Source: Paenibacillus sp. FSL R7-0345 (lineage in GTDB: Bacteria > Bacillota > Bacilli > Paenibacillales > Paenibacillaceae). From it: a DNA stretch of 64,000 bases. A model generated the notes under the pieces. The model did no database searches, had not been told where the DNA came from, and saw only the letters and a list, made by a program, of their open reading frames with translations. Below are positions 1 to 9,643 of the stretch, one piece after another. Each line of letters begins with the position of its first letter. The first letter of the stretch is position 1. The position numbers and the translations under genes were made by a program. Where the stretch lies: positions 5,612,001 through 5,676,000 of the forward strand of contig NZ_CP152002.1 of the NCBI RefSeq assembly GCF_038595055.1. Direction: 5' to 3'.

Positions 1-358
1 GGATATATAGTAGTGATAAGAGGAGTGATTTGATTAATCCGTAACCATTTTCATTCAAACTAATTATTGAGTAAAAAAATAAAACAGGCAGAAAAAATAG
101 AATTGGTTGCAACAATTTATTCGTACTTTTTTTAATGTTAATTACTTTATCGCATAAAAAATACCCTGAGATAATAATAAAAATGTTAACTGCTGGTCTA
201 GCGAAAGAATATATCAAATAAGTAACACCAAGATTAATATTACTTATTTCTCCAAGTTTAATTTTTCCTAATGGAGTGGCATGAATTAAAATCACAAGAA
301 AAACCAAGAAAATCCTAAGTAATTCTATACTAGAGTTTTTTTCATTAATATTATTCAT
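1..358 (-). CDS. Acyltransferase 3 family membrane protein (C-terminus outside window)
   Basis: About 119 N-terminal residues are visible, and the gene runs off the left edge of the window. The start is MNNINEKNSS, with a GAGGAAGGGG ribosome binding site directly upstream. The segment IELLRIFLVFLVILIHA followed by a second hydrophobic stretch ending NIFIIISGYFL is the hallmark N-terminus of the acyltransferase-3 (OafA/YrhL) family: a first helix with an Arg and a His at its end, then 'GYFL'. Members transfer acetyl or other acyl groups onto sugars at the membrane. As the last visible gene of the exopolysaccharide operon it most likely O-acylates the repeat unit or the finished polymer; that substrate is inferred. 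The gene is A/T-rich like its neighbours. Confidence 0.8.
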   Translation of the reverse strand, partial: MNNINEKNSSIELLRIFLVFLVILIHATPLGKIKLGEISNINLGVTYLIYSFARPAVNIFIIISGYFLCDKVINIKKSTNKLLQPILFFLPVLFFYSIISLNENGYGLIKSLLLSLLYI

Positions 359-377
359 CCCCTTCCTCTTATCAAAT

Positions 378-1649
378 TTATTTTGATCGAGTCCAATTTA
401 ACAAGTATATAGTGCTAATTGCAGAATTCAATATTATCACCGTTAATGTCGCAACTGCCGCACCTGTTATCCCATAGTTTTTAATCATATATATATCTAA
501 AATAATGTTGATACCTCCCATTACTAGGCTTAGATAAAAATTAAAATTCACTTTTCTAATCATAACTATTATATTACCTGTAATAATTCTAAAGGTACCC
601 GAAAAAAAATAACCTATTGCTAATAATCTAAATGCCAATAAGGAATCAGAATATTGCTCACCAAATATTGTATATATAATAAAAGGAGCACAGATAAACA
701 AAAAACCAGATACAACCACATTGAATAGCCCTAAATACTTTAAAATATCACAGTAATTCTTCCTAATCCATTTTTTATCTTGATTACGACTAGCAAAATA
801 GGGGTATATGTAAACAGCTATAGAATACGGTATAAAGTTCAAGGCAAATGGAATTAAAGTTGCAGTTTTATAAGTGGCAATAAGATTAGTATCTCCGATA
901 AACACACCTATCAAAAACACATCAATAATATATAGTAGTTGCGATATGCCATTATTAAAGGTAGCTATTAAAGAAAATTTCAAAAACCTTGTTTTTTCAA
1001 TTTTCTTTAAATTATATTTACTATTTTTTAGTTTTGATATAACCTTAGATAATTTCAACCCCATTAAGATTGTAATAGAATACGCAAAATAATTAAAACA
1101 GACTATTCCGTATACCTTTAAAATATAGGCTCCTAAAATTGTAAAACTAAATACCAATATAGTATTGGTTGTATTTAAAATCGCAAATGCTTTATTATTT
1201 GCATTTGCCCTATGGTATATTTGAATTGATTCAAGAATAAACGCAGCCATAGGTATGCCTGACATTAACAATAGGAGTACATTAGCATTTTTAATAGAAG
1301 GCTCAAATAAGAAAGAATATAATACTATTGCTACAGTTAAAATAATATTAAAAACAATTCCAATCCATGTTCCGAAACGGAAATACGCATCACCTACTTC
1401 TGGCTTATCTTTAAAATTTTCACTACCGAATTGCATCATGCCTGTATTAGTGCCCATTCCATTTACAAGCAAAAACATTGACATAATATTTAAAGCATAG
1501 CTATATAAACCATATTCGCTTTTACTCAGTAATCTCACAAGGATAATTCCACTAGAAAACGAAATGATTTTATTTAGAACATTTGAACCAAATACTAAAA
1601 AAAAACCAGATGTTTTTAATTTTTTTATAATAATATTCATTGTATTCAT
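378..1649 (-). CDS. Wzx-like polysaccharide flippase (MOP superfamily)
   Basis: This 423-residue protein is almost entirely hydrophobic, with about 12 to 14 predicted membrane segments. Its N-terminus (FGSNVLNKIISFSSGIILVR followed by LLSKSEYGLYSY) is typical of the polysaccharide transporter branch of the MOP superfamily. These proteins flip undecaprenyl-linked repeat units across the cytoplasmic membrane. It sits between a glycosyltransferase and an acyltransferase in the exopolysaccharide operon and complements the Wzy-like polymerase two genes upstream, so a Wzx/Wzy-type assembly route is indicated. The first ATG is preceded by GGAG at short spacing; a second in-frame ATG three codons later is possible. 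Lipid substrate specificity cannot be read from the sequence. Confidence 0.85.
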   Translation of the reverse strand: MNTMNIIIKKLKTSGFFLVFGSNVLNKIISFSSGIILVRLLSKSEYGLYSYALNIMSMFLLVNGMGTNTGMMQFGSENFKDKPEVGDAYFRFGTWIGIVFNIILTVAIVLYSFLFEPSIKNANVLLLLMSGIPMAAFILESIQIYHRANANNKAFAILNTTNTILVFSFTILGAYILKVYGIVCFNYFAYSITILMGLKLSKVISKLKNSKYNLKKIEKTRFLKFSLIATFNNGISQLLYIIDVFLIGVFIGDTNLIATYKTATLIPFALNFIPYSIAVYIYPYFASRNQDKKWIRKNYCDILKYLGLFNVVVSGFLFICAPFIIYTIFGEQYSDSLLAFRLLAIGYFFSGTFRIITGNIIVMIRKVNFNFYLSLVMGGINIILDIYMIKNYGITGAAVATLTVIILNSAISTIYLLNWTRSK

Positions 1650-1661
1650 TATACTCCAATG

Positions 1662-2924
1662 CTATAAATTACATATTGTATTATAGAATTCATAATATTT
1701 TTTCTCCGCATTGCATTCACTTTCCCAAAACTGTCTTGTGCTAATTCTTAACTCTTCATACTCTTGTTCACTTAAATTATTTAAAAACTTAATCTTTGTT
1801 GCTAAACTCTCAGAGCTAAAATCCTTATCAATTAAATAACCAGTGACTCCAGTTATTACAATTTCTTTTGTCCCACCCACATTAGTAGCAATAGCAGGAA
1901 TACCAAAAGATAACGCCTCCATAATTGAAACTGGAACTCCCTCCATTTCACTTACATTAAGAAATAAATTGTAATCATTATTTTTGTAATCTTTGATGAT
2001 TTCGGAATTTGGCTTAGCACCTTCAAATGAAAAGCTTATATTATGTTTTAAAGAAAGTTTTTCATTAGAAAGTGCCCTTAAACCTTCAAGTAAAATACCA
2101 TCCCCATAATGTTTCCAAATGATTTCAAATTCATCTATTAGATTAAGTGCTTCAATTATTTTGTGTACACGTTTAACCTCCACTAAGTTTGAACAAGATA
2201 TAATTTTTAATGGCAGTCTGCTTAGCCTATTTTGATTAAAACCATTGTCTATAGTTCCCAATCTAGAATAAGCCACATTCATTGAAAAATCATTGTACTT
2301 CTGATCAATATATTTCTTACCATCCTCAGAAATCGCAAATATCGCATCTTCATTTTCTAATATATACTTTCTTAAAGGTATATAATTAGAGTCATGTCTA
2401 AATTCATATAAATCATATCCATGACATCTAGTAATAGCCTTGCTACCTGGAAAACTTTCCTTTAACTTCAGGGCTATATAAGCATGAATATGCATCCAAT
2501 AGGAATAAAATATAATTGATTCGCTGCTATACTTTTTATTAAGAACCTTCTTTATTTCGCTGACTTTAATATCTCCTGTTACTACAAAGCTTAATAGTTC
2601 TTTTAGCTTAGTAATTGTAAAGCTACCCTTTTTAATCATTAATAATATTTCTTTTATTAATGTTAGATTAAACATACCTTTTAAACATTTATATACTAAC
2701 TTTAAAGCAGATAATGTACGAATTGAATCTTCTAATCGGATAACATTAATATTAACATTATGAAATATAGAGTTTCTTAATACGGGAGGAATATCATCAT
2801 GACATGGAATAATTACGACTTCTGAAAATTTATTAAATATTACTTGTTCACTTTCTATGAATGCTTCCTTATTACCATATGGGAACTCACTAGTCAACAT
2901 TATTAAGACCTTTTCATCTTCCAT
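1662..2924 (-). CDS. GT4-family glycosyltransferase
   Basis: The protein has about 420 residues. The C-terminal half carries the GT-B/GT4 nucleotide-sugar signature EMEGVPVSIMEALSFGIPA followed by TNVGG, with the paired glutamates (E-x7-E) that contact the sugar nucleotide. The middle contains a RCHGYDLYEFRHD stretch with a His-Gly pair, common in group 1 transferases. The start was set at MEDEK because GAGGAG lies 7 nt upstream; a GTG two codons earlier is too close to that site. It is cytoplasmic or membrane-associated and adds one sugar of the repeat unit. Donor and acceptor are not deducible. Only 12 nt separate it from the flippase gene, consistent with one transcript. Confidence 0.85.
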   Translation of the reverse strand: MEDEKVLIMLTSEFPYGNKEAFIESEQVIFNKFSEVVIIPCHDDIPPVLRNSIFHNVNINVIRLEDSIRTLSALKLVYKCLKGMFNLTLIKEILLMIKKGSFTITKLKELLSFVVTGDIKVSEIKKVLNKKYSSESIIFYSYWMHIHAYIALKLKESFPGSKAITRCHGYDLYEFRHDSNYIPLRKYILENEDAIFAISEDGKKYIDQKYNDFSMNVAYSRLGTIDNGFNQNRLSRLPLKIISCSNLVEVKRVHKIIEALNLIDEFEIIWKHYGDGILLEGLRALSNEKLSLKHNISFSFEGAKPNSEIIKDYKNNDYNLFLNVSEMEGVPVSIMEALSFGIPAIATNVGGTKEIVITGVTGYLIDKDFSSESLATKIKFLNNLSEQEYEELRISTRQFWESECNAEKKYYEFYNTICNL

Positions 2925-2972
2925 GTTCACACTCCTCTACTATTAAATTATCAGCCATTATATAGTTAAGAT

Positions 2973-4403
2973 TCATCTAATAAATTGAACTTTTCTTTTT
3001 AAAGAAAACAAACTAACTAAATATACCAATGCTATAATTGTAATATTCGATAAACTAAGAGCTTCAGTTATAAAAGCAAAGGCTGTAAATCTCGGAGTAT
3101 ACAAAAACCATCTAAGCATACTTAAAGCCAGTGCAAATAGAATGACTTTATTTTTATTAATATTTGATATGCAAGCAGATATAATACCGTAAAAAACGCT
3201 TATAATGATGACTCCAAAATAATTAAAATCAGTGTAAACCTCAGCCAAAAAACTGCTCCCCATACCTACGCCTTGTAAATAATTATAAGGTGTCACATAG
3301 TAGCTTATTGTTGCAGCAAAATTATTTGATTGCTGGGCTAACTCAATAGTATTATCTTTAAATGTTTGAAAGTTGAAAAAGAACTCAGAAAAAAGATTAT
3401 TCTTCAAGTAATCTGTAATAGCAAACAAGCTGTAGTATCTCTCTTTTGAAAAAATAAAATCAACAGAATCAGCATAACCAATTAATTTAACACTTCCACC
3501 CGTTTGTTCAAAAAAACCAAAAAAAGCATCAAAAAAAGAACTAAAAGTATTTTCAGTTCCAGATCTTATGGACTGATATATTGCAAAATAAGACATAAGA
3601 AATGGCAATCCTATAACCGTGAGTAGAAATTCTTTTTTTCCAAACCAAATTTCTCCGTTAAGATTATTCCTCATTAGCGAATATATAATTATAATTAATA
3701 AAACTAAAGCTAAATGATTTCTTTGCCCATAACCTATGGCCAGTACACCATAAAATATATATAGGAGCAAAGGTATCCTAGATTCTTTTTTAGTAGGCAG
3801 CGTTGCAAGAAAAAGAAATAAACAAATTTCAGTCATATTCCCAGCCCTTCGGATTATAGAAGGAATTTGAGACTGAAAATCTGTATAGTAAGATAAATAA
3901 CCCATTTTTTGCACAAAAATTACCTTTTCAATAATAGAAAAAATAAAAGGAGCATATAATAAATAATATAGGTTTCGACTAATTGAACGAATATTTCCCT
4001 TCAAAAGCACATGGAATTTATCTGAAACACCAAAATTATCAACCTTTTTTAAGAGACTTTTTTTAAAAACAACATTTTCAATTACGTATTGTCCTAAAAA
4101 TACAAATAACAAAGATAGATATATTGTGAAAACTATATGATAATTTACTTGTATCGAGAATTCTGAATTTAATGCTTCTCCTCTAAAGTAGTTAGGCACC
4201 AGTCCTCCTATTAGAAAAATATACATTGTACATTGAAACCCTAAAAATACATTTCTCATTCTTAGGTTTTCTAAAGAAAAAACAATATTATGAATTAATA
4301 GTAGAAGAATAGACATGAATAGTATCTTATAAGAATTTAAATAAACACCAAATAAAGCGGTGATTAATGAAATTAAAAATAATAACAATCTCGCTAAAAT
4401 CAA
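2973..4403 (-). CDS. Wzy-like oligosaccharide repeat-unit polymerase
   Basis: About 476 residues with some 11 to 12 hydrophobic segments and one larger extracytoplasmic loop (roughly residues 285-375, rich in Phe, Asn and Ser), the layout of O-antigen/oligosaccharide repeat-unit polymerases. Sequence conservation in this family is poor, so the call rests on topology plus its position among glycosyltransferases and a flippase. It would join lipid-linked repeat units outside the membrane. The reading frame is open for eight more codons (to 4427), but the only good ribosome binding site, GGAAGGA, lies inside that stretch. I therefore prefer the TTG start at 4403, which also removes an overlap with the upstream gene. 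Confidence 0.72.
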   Translation of the reverse strand: MILARLLLFLISLITALFGVYLNSYKILFMSILLLLIHNIVFSLENLRMRNVFLGFQCTMYIFLIGGLVPNYFRGEALNSEFSIQVNYHIVFTIYLSLLFVFLGQYVIENVVFKKSLLKKVDNFGVSDKFHVLLKGNIRSISRNLYYLLYAPFIFSIIEKVIFVQKMGYLSYYTDFQSQIPSIIRRAGNMTEICLFLFLATLPTKKESRIPLLLYIFYGVLAIGYGQRNHLALVLLIIIIYSLMRNNLNGEIWFGKKEFLLTVIGLPFLMSYFAIYQSIRSGTENTFSSFFDAFFGFFEQTGGSVKLIGYADSVDFIFSKERYYSLFAITDYLKNNLFSEFFFNFQTFKDNTIELAQQSNNFAATISYYVTPYNYLQGVGMGSSFLAEVYTDFNYFGVIIISVFYGIISACISNINKNKVILFALALSMLRWFLYTPRFTAFAFITEALSLSNITIIALVYLVSLFSLKRKVQFIR

Positions 4404-4419
4404 TATTTCTTCCTTCCTT

Positions 4420-5574
4420 CTACTCAAATATTTTTTTCATTTGGATTATCCAATCATAATTTTCTTTTGCAAATTGGTACATTTCACTTTGATAGTCGGG
4501 TATATTCTGAATTCGAGCCCAAAATGCATTCACATCTCTAATATTAAGGGGGGCTTCGTTTGACTCTATTTGAAATGCAAATTGAATTTTTTTGTTTAAA
4601 GCTACCTCTTCATACCCATAAACAAATGGAAAGGCTTGTGCACAGTATTCTTTTGTTTTGAGTGTAGATGCTATTTTCAACCCAAGTCGATGCATTCCCA
4701 GAGATGCCATTGCGATGTGCGATTTTTTATACACTTCTTTCAATTCATTTCCTTGAAGATTACCTGTGAACTTCACCTTTTCTTTTATATTTAATTGCAT
4801 GGATAGTTTCTCCAAATCTTCTTTTGCCTCTCCATTACCAACTATAATAAATTCAACATCAGGTTCGTTAATAGTTTTATATTTATAATATTCTGCTATT
4901 CCTTTTATCACTCTATCATAACCATGCCAAATCGAAAGATTTGCCACCCCAATTAGAACAACTTCTTCGGCACTAAATTCTTTTTTCGGCAAAATTTCAT
5001 ATTCAGATATATTAACACCATTTTCTATAGTAATAGTAGGCGCTCCCCATATACTTTCAACAGGTGAAAATGTTATTATTTTATCTAAGAATTTCGCGCA
5101 CATTTTTCTTGCTATTATATGAATAGAATACGCTACCGAACAAGTAACAAAATCTTTAAATTTTCTTTTTAAAAAGGAATCTTTTAATCTTTTAGTCATT
5201 TCACCAACAATCGGATAAGTAGGAACTTCTAAGTAAGTAATGATTCCTTGTGTTTTGAGAGCTTTAATCATTAAGTACATTGCTATATCTATTGATCCAG
5301 GAAATCTAATATAAACCATCTGATATCCATCTCGAATAATTTTAGGGGCTACTATTTTGTAAATAGAATATCGATATTTGGTTATTCCTCTTTTCAACTC
5401 AATTATATTTTTAACATTCCCCACTTGAATAACGAGTCCACTTTCATTACAGTAAGCAACATCGACTTGATGTCCTAATTCTCTCATTGCTTGAACTTGA
5501 CTATATACTTTCTTTTTGACTCCCAAATAAGGTGTATTATCTAAATTCATATATATAAGATATAGTATTTTCAT
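4420..5574 (-). CDS. GT4-like glycosyltransferase
   Basis: A 384-residue predicted GT-B protein. The N-terminal Rossmann half begins MKILYLIYMN and contains a Gly-Val-Lys-Lys acceptor-loop-like stretch. The C-terminal half has the GVANLSIWHGYDRVI and EFIIVGNGEAKEDL segments typical of group 1 transferases. The usual EGxPxxxLEA motif is degenerate here (SLKTKEY-like region near residue 305), so this is a diverged member. AGGAG lies 7 nt before the ATG. A 93-nt spacer separates it from the upstream glycosyltransferase, the longest gap in this part of the operon, but no terminator is visible there. Sugar specificity is unknown. Confidence 0.75.
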   Translation of the reverse strand: MKILYLIYMNLDNTPYLGVKKKVYSQVQAMRELGHQVDVAYCNESGLVIQVGNVKNIIELKRGITKYRYSIYKIVAPKIIRDGYQMVYIRFPGSIDIAMYLMIKALKTQGIITYLEVPTYPIVGEMTKRLKDSFLKRKFKDFVTCSVAYSIHIIARKMCAKFLDKIITFSPVESIWGAPTITIENGVNISEYEILPKKEFSAEEVVLIGVANLSIWHGYDRVIKGIAEYYKYKTINEPDVEFIIVGNGEAKEDLEKLSMQLNIKEKVKFTGNLQGNELKEVYKKSHIAMASLGMHRLGLKIASTLKTKEYCAQAFPFVYGYEEVALNKKIQFAFQIESNEAPLNIRDVNAFWARIQNIPDYQSEMYQFAKENYDWIIQMKKIFE

Positions 5575-5667
5575 TATTACGCTCCTGAATCCAATATTTA
5601 AATATTTATGATAAATATTAGTACGAACGATTTTACGGAGTAAGACATCCTCACTGAAACTTCTTTT

Positions 5668-6759
5668 TTACGACAAATAAAATTTCTCTATCCATTCAGT
5701 ATTATTTTTAACATCAAATTTTGTTTTTCTTATTTCTTTATATTTACCAGTACGTTTATTATCAAAATTCAGTGCTTTAATAATTTCATTAACCCACAAT
5801 TGAGACGAAGATTCCAAGGATAACCTAACAACTAAATCCGTAATAACGGCTTCATTAGAGATAGTATCAGATATTATACATGGTAAGCCCGATGCCTGAG
5901 CTTCAATCAATGTAAAAGGTAATCCTTCATACAGCGATGGAAACAAGAATACATCCATTATTTGAAACAAATCAGAAACATCATCTCGAATTCCGGTGAA
6001 CAAAATATACTTTTTTATATTGAGCATTTCAGCTTCTTTTTCTATCTTACTTTTAAGTGGTCCATCTCCTACCAATAAAAGCACAAACCTTTCACTATTT
6101 CTTACCATCTCTTTAAAAATTCGTAAAACAAAAATATGATTTTTTTGATTCACAAATCTACCTACATGTCCCACAATAATTTTACCGTCTAAGCCCATTT
6201 GTTTTTTAATATTTGTTCTTTTATTAATATCGTATTCAAAGGTCTTCGCATCTATAGCGTTATTAATAATCATGGATTTTTCTTTTCCAAACATCCATTT
6301 TCCAGCTTCTAAAGAACATGCAAATCTATCAGTAATAATCTTATTAATAAATAATCTATTAATTAAATGTATAAATCTACTGATTCTATTAACTGACTTT
6401 GTATTGTGTGAATGAAGAACAATTTTATTAAATTTATTAATTCTTGCGAATAATAGTGGTATTATATAGACCAGTGAATTAGCATGAACATGCATTATTC
6501 GATAATCACTATTATTTTTAAAAAACTTAATTAAATCTTTAAAATTATTGAATGGTTGTCTAGGAAAAGGTGCTGTGAAAAATATTTTCCCTCCAAGTTT
6601 CTTTACTTCCGAAGAATAAACATCTCCATTTTGATTCCGTATTAAGAAGTCGAATTGGATATTATTGCGGTCTATATTTCTGTAAATATTCATTATAAAA
6701 GTTTCAGCACCGCCACTTTTCAAACCGTCAATAACATGAAGTATTCTTACTGGTTTCAT
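5668..6759 (-). CDS. GT4-family glycosyltransferase, EpsF-like
   Basis: The protein has about 363 residues. The N-terminus VRILHVIDGLKSGGAETFI carries the GG-A-E acceptor loop seen in EpsF-type GT4 enzymes of Bacillales exopolysaccharide clusters. The C-terminal sugar-nucleotide motif is LFPSLYEGLPFTLIEAQASG, with both conserved glutamates. The start was set at the ATG that overlaps the upstream stop codon (TGATG), with GGGAG upstream; a TTG one codon earlier is the alternative. The overlapping stop and start point to translational coupling with the preceding glycosyltransferase. It would act on the cytoplasmic face, extending the lipid-linked repeat unit. Confidence 0.85.
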   Translation of the reverse strand: MKPVRILHVIDGLKSGGAETFIMNIYRNIDRNNIQFDFLIRNQNGDVYSSEVKKLGGKIFFTAPFPRQPFNNFKDLIKFFKNNSDYRIMHVHANSLVYIIPLLFARINKFNKIVLHSHNTKSVNRISRFIHLINRLFINKIITDRFACSLEAGKWMFGKEKSMIINNAIDAKTFEYDINKRTNIKKQMGLDGKIIVGHVGRFVNQKNHIFVLRIFKEMVRNSERFVLLLVGDGPLKSKIEKEAEMLNIKKYILFTGIRDDVSDLFQIMDVFLFPSLYEGLPFTLIEAQASGLPCIISDTISNEAVITDLVVRLSLESSSQLWVNEIIKALNFDNKRTGKYKEIRKTKFDVKNNTEWIEKFYLS

Positions 6760-7907
6760 CAATCCGTTCTCCCATTAGTCATTACTGAATTATAAATATT
6801 TTTAAAAATATGTTTAACATTACTTATATCGAAAGAATTAGCAACTTTAGCATTATTTTTCCCAATTTTTTTCCTTAATGCTTCATTTCCGGCTAGCAAG
6901 TCCATAGCTTTTGCAAAACCATCAGTATCTTGAGGATCTAAACAGAACCCAGTTTCAGCATTTTTAGTATAATCTCTTATACCATTAACATATGAAGAAA
7001 TCAGTGGTAAACTAGCAGACATACCTTCAAGAGCTGCAATCCCTAAACCTTCTCTTTTAGAAGGAAATACATATATATCCGAAATATTACATAATTCCGC
7101 AATATCTTTTCTATAGCCTAGAAAAAAAACCCTATCTAATATATTTAGTTTTTTGCATAGATCCTTTAAATATCTTTCTAACTCGCCTTCTCCACATATG
7201 ACATAAATAAGTTTCTTATTTTTTGTCTTAGATAAAGCCCGAATTGCAACTTCATGGTTTTTCCTTTCGCCAAGCTCACCTACACTAAATAATATTATTG
7301 ACTTACTTGATACTCCAATCTCAGCGCATTTTTCTTCTCTGTTAGCATTAACATTTGAAAAAGCCTTAGTATCTAATCCTATACCGGGTATATAAAAGAC
7401 TTCCTTAGCATTAAATTTTTGTGCTCTTCCGTAATCCTCTTTATTAATTGTTACGATTGCGTCAGTTATAAATGACATTATCCTTTCAATCGGATAAAAC
7501 AAAATCCAACTGCTTATTGGTCCGCCTTTAAAAAAATGAAACCCGTGGGCTGTATAAATAACTTTTAGACCTTTCTTTCTTCTACCTCTAGCAGCTAGTC
7601 TTGTTGTAATACCCATTACAGGTTCATTGGTTGAAATCAGATCATAATTTCCTTCATTAATCAATTTTTTAAGTTGTAAATACCCTCTAATATTCCTAAA
7701 TTTAAATGGACTTCGATTTAAATCCACATATTTAATAGGTATTAAGTATTTCCCATCCAATTTACTTTTTAAAAGCTCATCATAACCTTTAAGATTTGTA
7801 CAAACAAGTTCAACTATGTTCCCGTCATCAATTAAACTTTTTATATGAGGAACTAAAAAATGATATGCCATTGCATTAGTTGAAGTAATGAGAATTTTTT
7901 TTCCCAT
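6759..7907 (-). CDS. GT4-family glycosyltransferase, EpsD-like
   Basis: The protein has 382 residues. The N-terminal half shows KKILITSTNAMAYHF and YTAHGFHFFKGGP; the His-Gly-Phe-His segment and the following Pro-rich stretch are characteristic of EpsD-like GT4 enzymes (capsule and exopolysaccharide GlcNAc- or GalNAc-type transferases). The C-terminal motif FPSKREGLGIAALEGMSASL supplies the donor-binding glutamates. The ATG directly follows the upstream TAA stop with no gap, and the 3' end overlaps the next gene by one base, so it is tightly coupled within the operon. The specific sugar is inferred at family level only. Confidence 0.85.
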   Translation of the reverse strand: MGKKILITSTNAMAYHFLVPHIKSLIDDGNIVELVCTNLKGYDELLKSKLDGKYLIPIKYVDLNRSPFKFRNIRGYLQLKKLINEGNYDLISTNEPVMGITTRLAARGRRKKGLKVIYTAHGFHFFKGGPISSWILFYPIERIMSFITDAIVTINKEDYGRAQKFNAKEVFYIPGIGLDTKAFSNVNANREEKCAEIGVSSKSIILFSVGELGERKNHEVAIRALSKTKNKKLIYVICGEGELERYLKDLCKKLNILDRVFFLGYRKDIAELCNISDIYVFPSKREGLGIAALEGMSASLPLISSYVNGIRDYTKNAETGFCLDPQDTDGFAKAMDLLAGNEALRKKIGKNNAKVANSFDISNVKHIFKNIYNSVMTNGRTD

Positions 7908-8834
7908 TTATACTTCACCTAAACTTTCTATTACTTTTTGTGTAATTGCCATTGCGCTCATCCCATAAACTTCTCTTAAATATTTCTGTGAACCGACTAT
8001 GCTAGAATACTTATCGTCAATGCCAATTCTTAAGACTCTTGATTTAACAGAATGACTCTCTGCAATCACTTCAGAAATAGCACTGCCAAATCCTCCTACA
8101 ATATTATGTTCTTCGACAGTAACTATTAAATCAAATCTTTTAGAACAATTCACTATGGTTTCTCTATCAATGGGTTTGACGGTTGGAAATGTGTATAATT
8201 CGGGATTATATCCCTTTTTATTCAACATTTCACTTGCTTCAATAACTTCATCAAAAATCGCACCAGTTGAAAATATTGCTATGCGATTACCTTTATTAAT
8301 ATTAATTGCTTTACCAATTTGAAATTTGTTAATATTCTCATGAATTTGTTTTTCTCCACCTCTACCAAGCCTTAAATAACAAGTTCCAGGTTGATTATAA
8401 ATAGCTTTAGTAGCTTCTTCTGCTTCAGTCAAATCACCAGGTGCCAATACTGTAACATCAGGTAGAGCTCTCATAATAGATAAATCTTCTGTAGCATGGT
8501 GGCTCATTCCTAAAGAACCATAAACAAAACCACCTCCAACACAAACAACTTTTACGTTGGCATTATGATAAGCACAATCATTTCTTATTTGCTCAAGACA
8601 TCTAAGGGTCGGAAAATTACCAATTGAATATGTGAACACTATTTTCCCTTCTCTTGCCATGCCTGCTGCAATTCCTGTCATGTTTTGTTCGGCAATTCCA
8701 GCATTAGTAAATTGTTCAGGGAGTTCCTCCCAATATGGTTTAAGAACGCCAAACCCTAAATCTCCTGTAATCAGGTGTACATTTCTATCTTTTTTTGCAA
8801 TTTCAATTAGTGTTTTGACAAAAGTGTCTCTCAT
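7908..8834 (-). CDS. Transketolase-like protein, C-terminal (Pyr/C) subunit
   Basis: The protein has 308 residues and corresponds to the pyrimidine-binding and C-terminal domains of transketolase. GIAEQNM carries the conserved catalytic Glu that activates thiamine diphosphate, followed by GMAREGKIVFTYSIGNF. It starts at an ATG overlapping the stop of the N-terminal subunit gene by 4 nt, so the two halves are made together. Alone it would be inactive; with its neighbour it forms a split transketolase, a form frequent in secondary sugar and antibiotic-sugar pathways rather than in central metabolism. Its place in an exopolysaccharide operon suggests ketol transfer onto a nucleotide-sugar or a sugar precursor. 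Confidence 0.85.
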   Translation of the reverse strand: MRDTFVKTLIEIAKKDRNVHLITGDLGFGVLKPYWEELPEQFTNAGIAEQNMTGIAAGMAREGKIVFTYSIGNFPTLRCLEQIRNDCAYHNANVKVVCVGGGFVYGSLGMSHHATEDLSIMRALPDVTVLAPGDLTEAEEATKAIYNQPGTCYLRLGRGGEKQIHENINKFQIGKAININKGNRIAIFSTGAIFDEVIEASEMLNKKGYNPELYTFPTVKPIDRETIVNCSKRFDLIVTVEEHNIVGGFGSAISEVIAESHSVKSRVLRIGIDDKYSSIVGSQKYLREVYGMSAMAITQKVIESLGEV

Positions 8835-9643
8835 ATTTTATTATTCTCCAATTCTGCAACAGCGGCATCATACTCTTCTCCCTGAGGTGATCTATAATGC
8901 CAAAGTATATTATTTTCCATAAAAGAGATCCCTTTACCTTTTATTGTATTCGCAATTATAACAGTTGGATTTTCAACAGAATTATTAGCTATTTTGAATG
9001 CATTTTTTAGCTCTTTATGATTATGTCCATCAATCTCGATAACATCCCAACCAAACGCTCTCCATTTTTCAGGAAAGGGTTCTAGCGCTATCGTATTTTC
9101 ACAAAAATCTAAACTTTGCATTTTATTATGGTCTATAATAGCAATCAAATTATTTAACTTATAATGATGTGCAAACATAGCTGCTTCCCATATTGATCCC
9201 TCATTACATTCACCATCACCACAAATCACATAAACCTTGTGTTTTTTTGAATCTTTCTTTGCAGCAAGTGCCATTCCACTAGCTACTGATAATCCATGCC
9301 CCAGTGATCCTGTTGAAAACTCTACACCTGGAATACCTTTATGAGATACATGACCAGAGAGTCTACTACCATCAGCATAATGGGTTTTTAGCTCTTCAAC
9401 ATTAAAAAAGCCCTTTTCAGCAAGGGCTGCGTAAATAGATGCACCTGCGTGTCCTTTACTTAGAATAATTCTGTCTCTGTCCAACATTAGTGGATTATCA
9501 GAATCAACATGAGCTATATCGTTATACAGGACCGCCACTATATCTGCTACTGATAGGATAGCACCGATGTGAGAACCTTTAGATATACTAGTCATTTCAA
9601 TACCATGGCGTTTAATTTTCCATGCAAGTTGTTCGCTCGTCAT
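8831..9643 (-). CDS. Transketolase-like protein, N-terminal (PP) subunit
   Basis: The protein has 270 residues and equals the thiamine-diphosphate (pyrophosphate) domain of transketolase. The Mg/ThDP motif is complete: GDGECNEGSIWEA followed about 20 residues later by IIDHNK. Other transketolase landmarks are SKGHAGAS and GSLGHGLSVASGMA. GGGGGA precedes the ATG, and the gene overlaps both neighbours by 4 nt (ATGA). It pairs with the downstream C-terminal subunit. The cofactor residues look intact, so an active enzyme is expected. The substrate is unknown; an inferred role is making an unusual ketose or two-carbon-branched sugar for the polymer. Confidence 0.87.
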   Translation of the reverse strand: MTSEQLAWKIKRHGIEMTSISKGSHIGAILSVADIVAVLYNDIAHVDSDNPLMLDRDRIILSKGHAGASIYAALAEKGFFNVEELKTHYADGSRLSGHVSHKGIPGVEFSTGSLGHGLSVASGMALAAKKDSKKHKVYVICGDGECNEGSIWEAAMFAHHYKLNNLIAIIDHNKMQSLDFCENTIALEPFPEKWRAFGWDVIEIDGHNHKELKNAFKIANNSVENPTVIIANTIKGKGISFMENNILWHYRSPQGEEYDAAVAELENNKI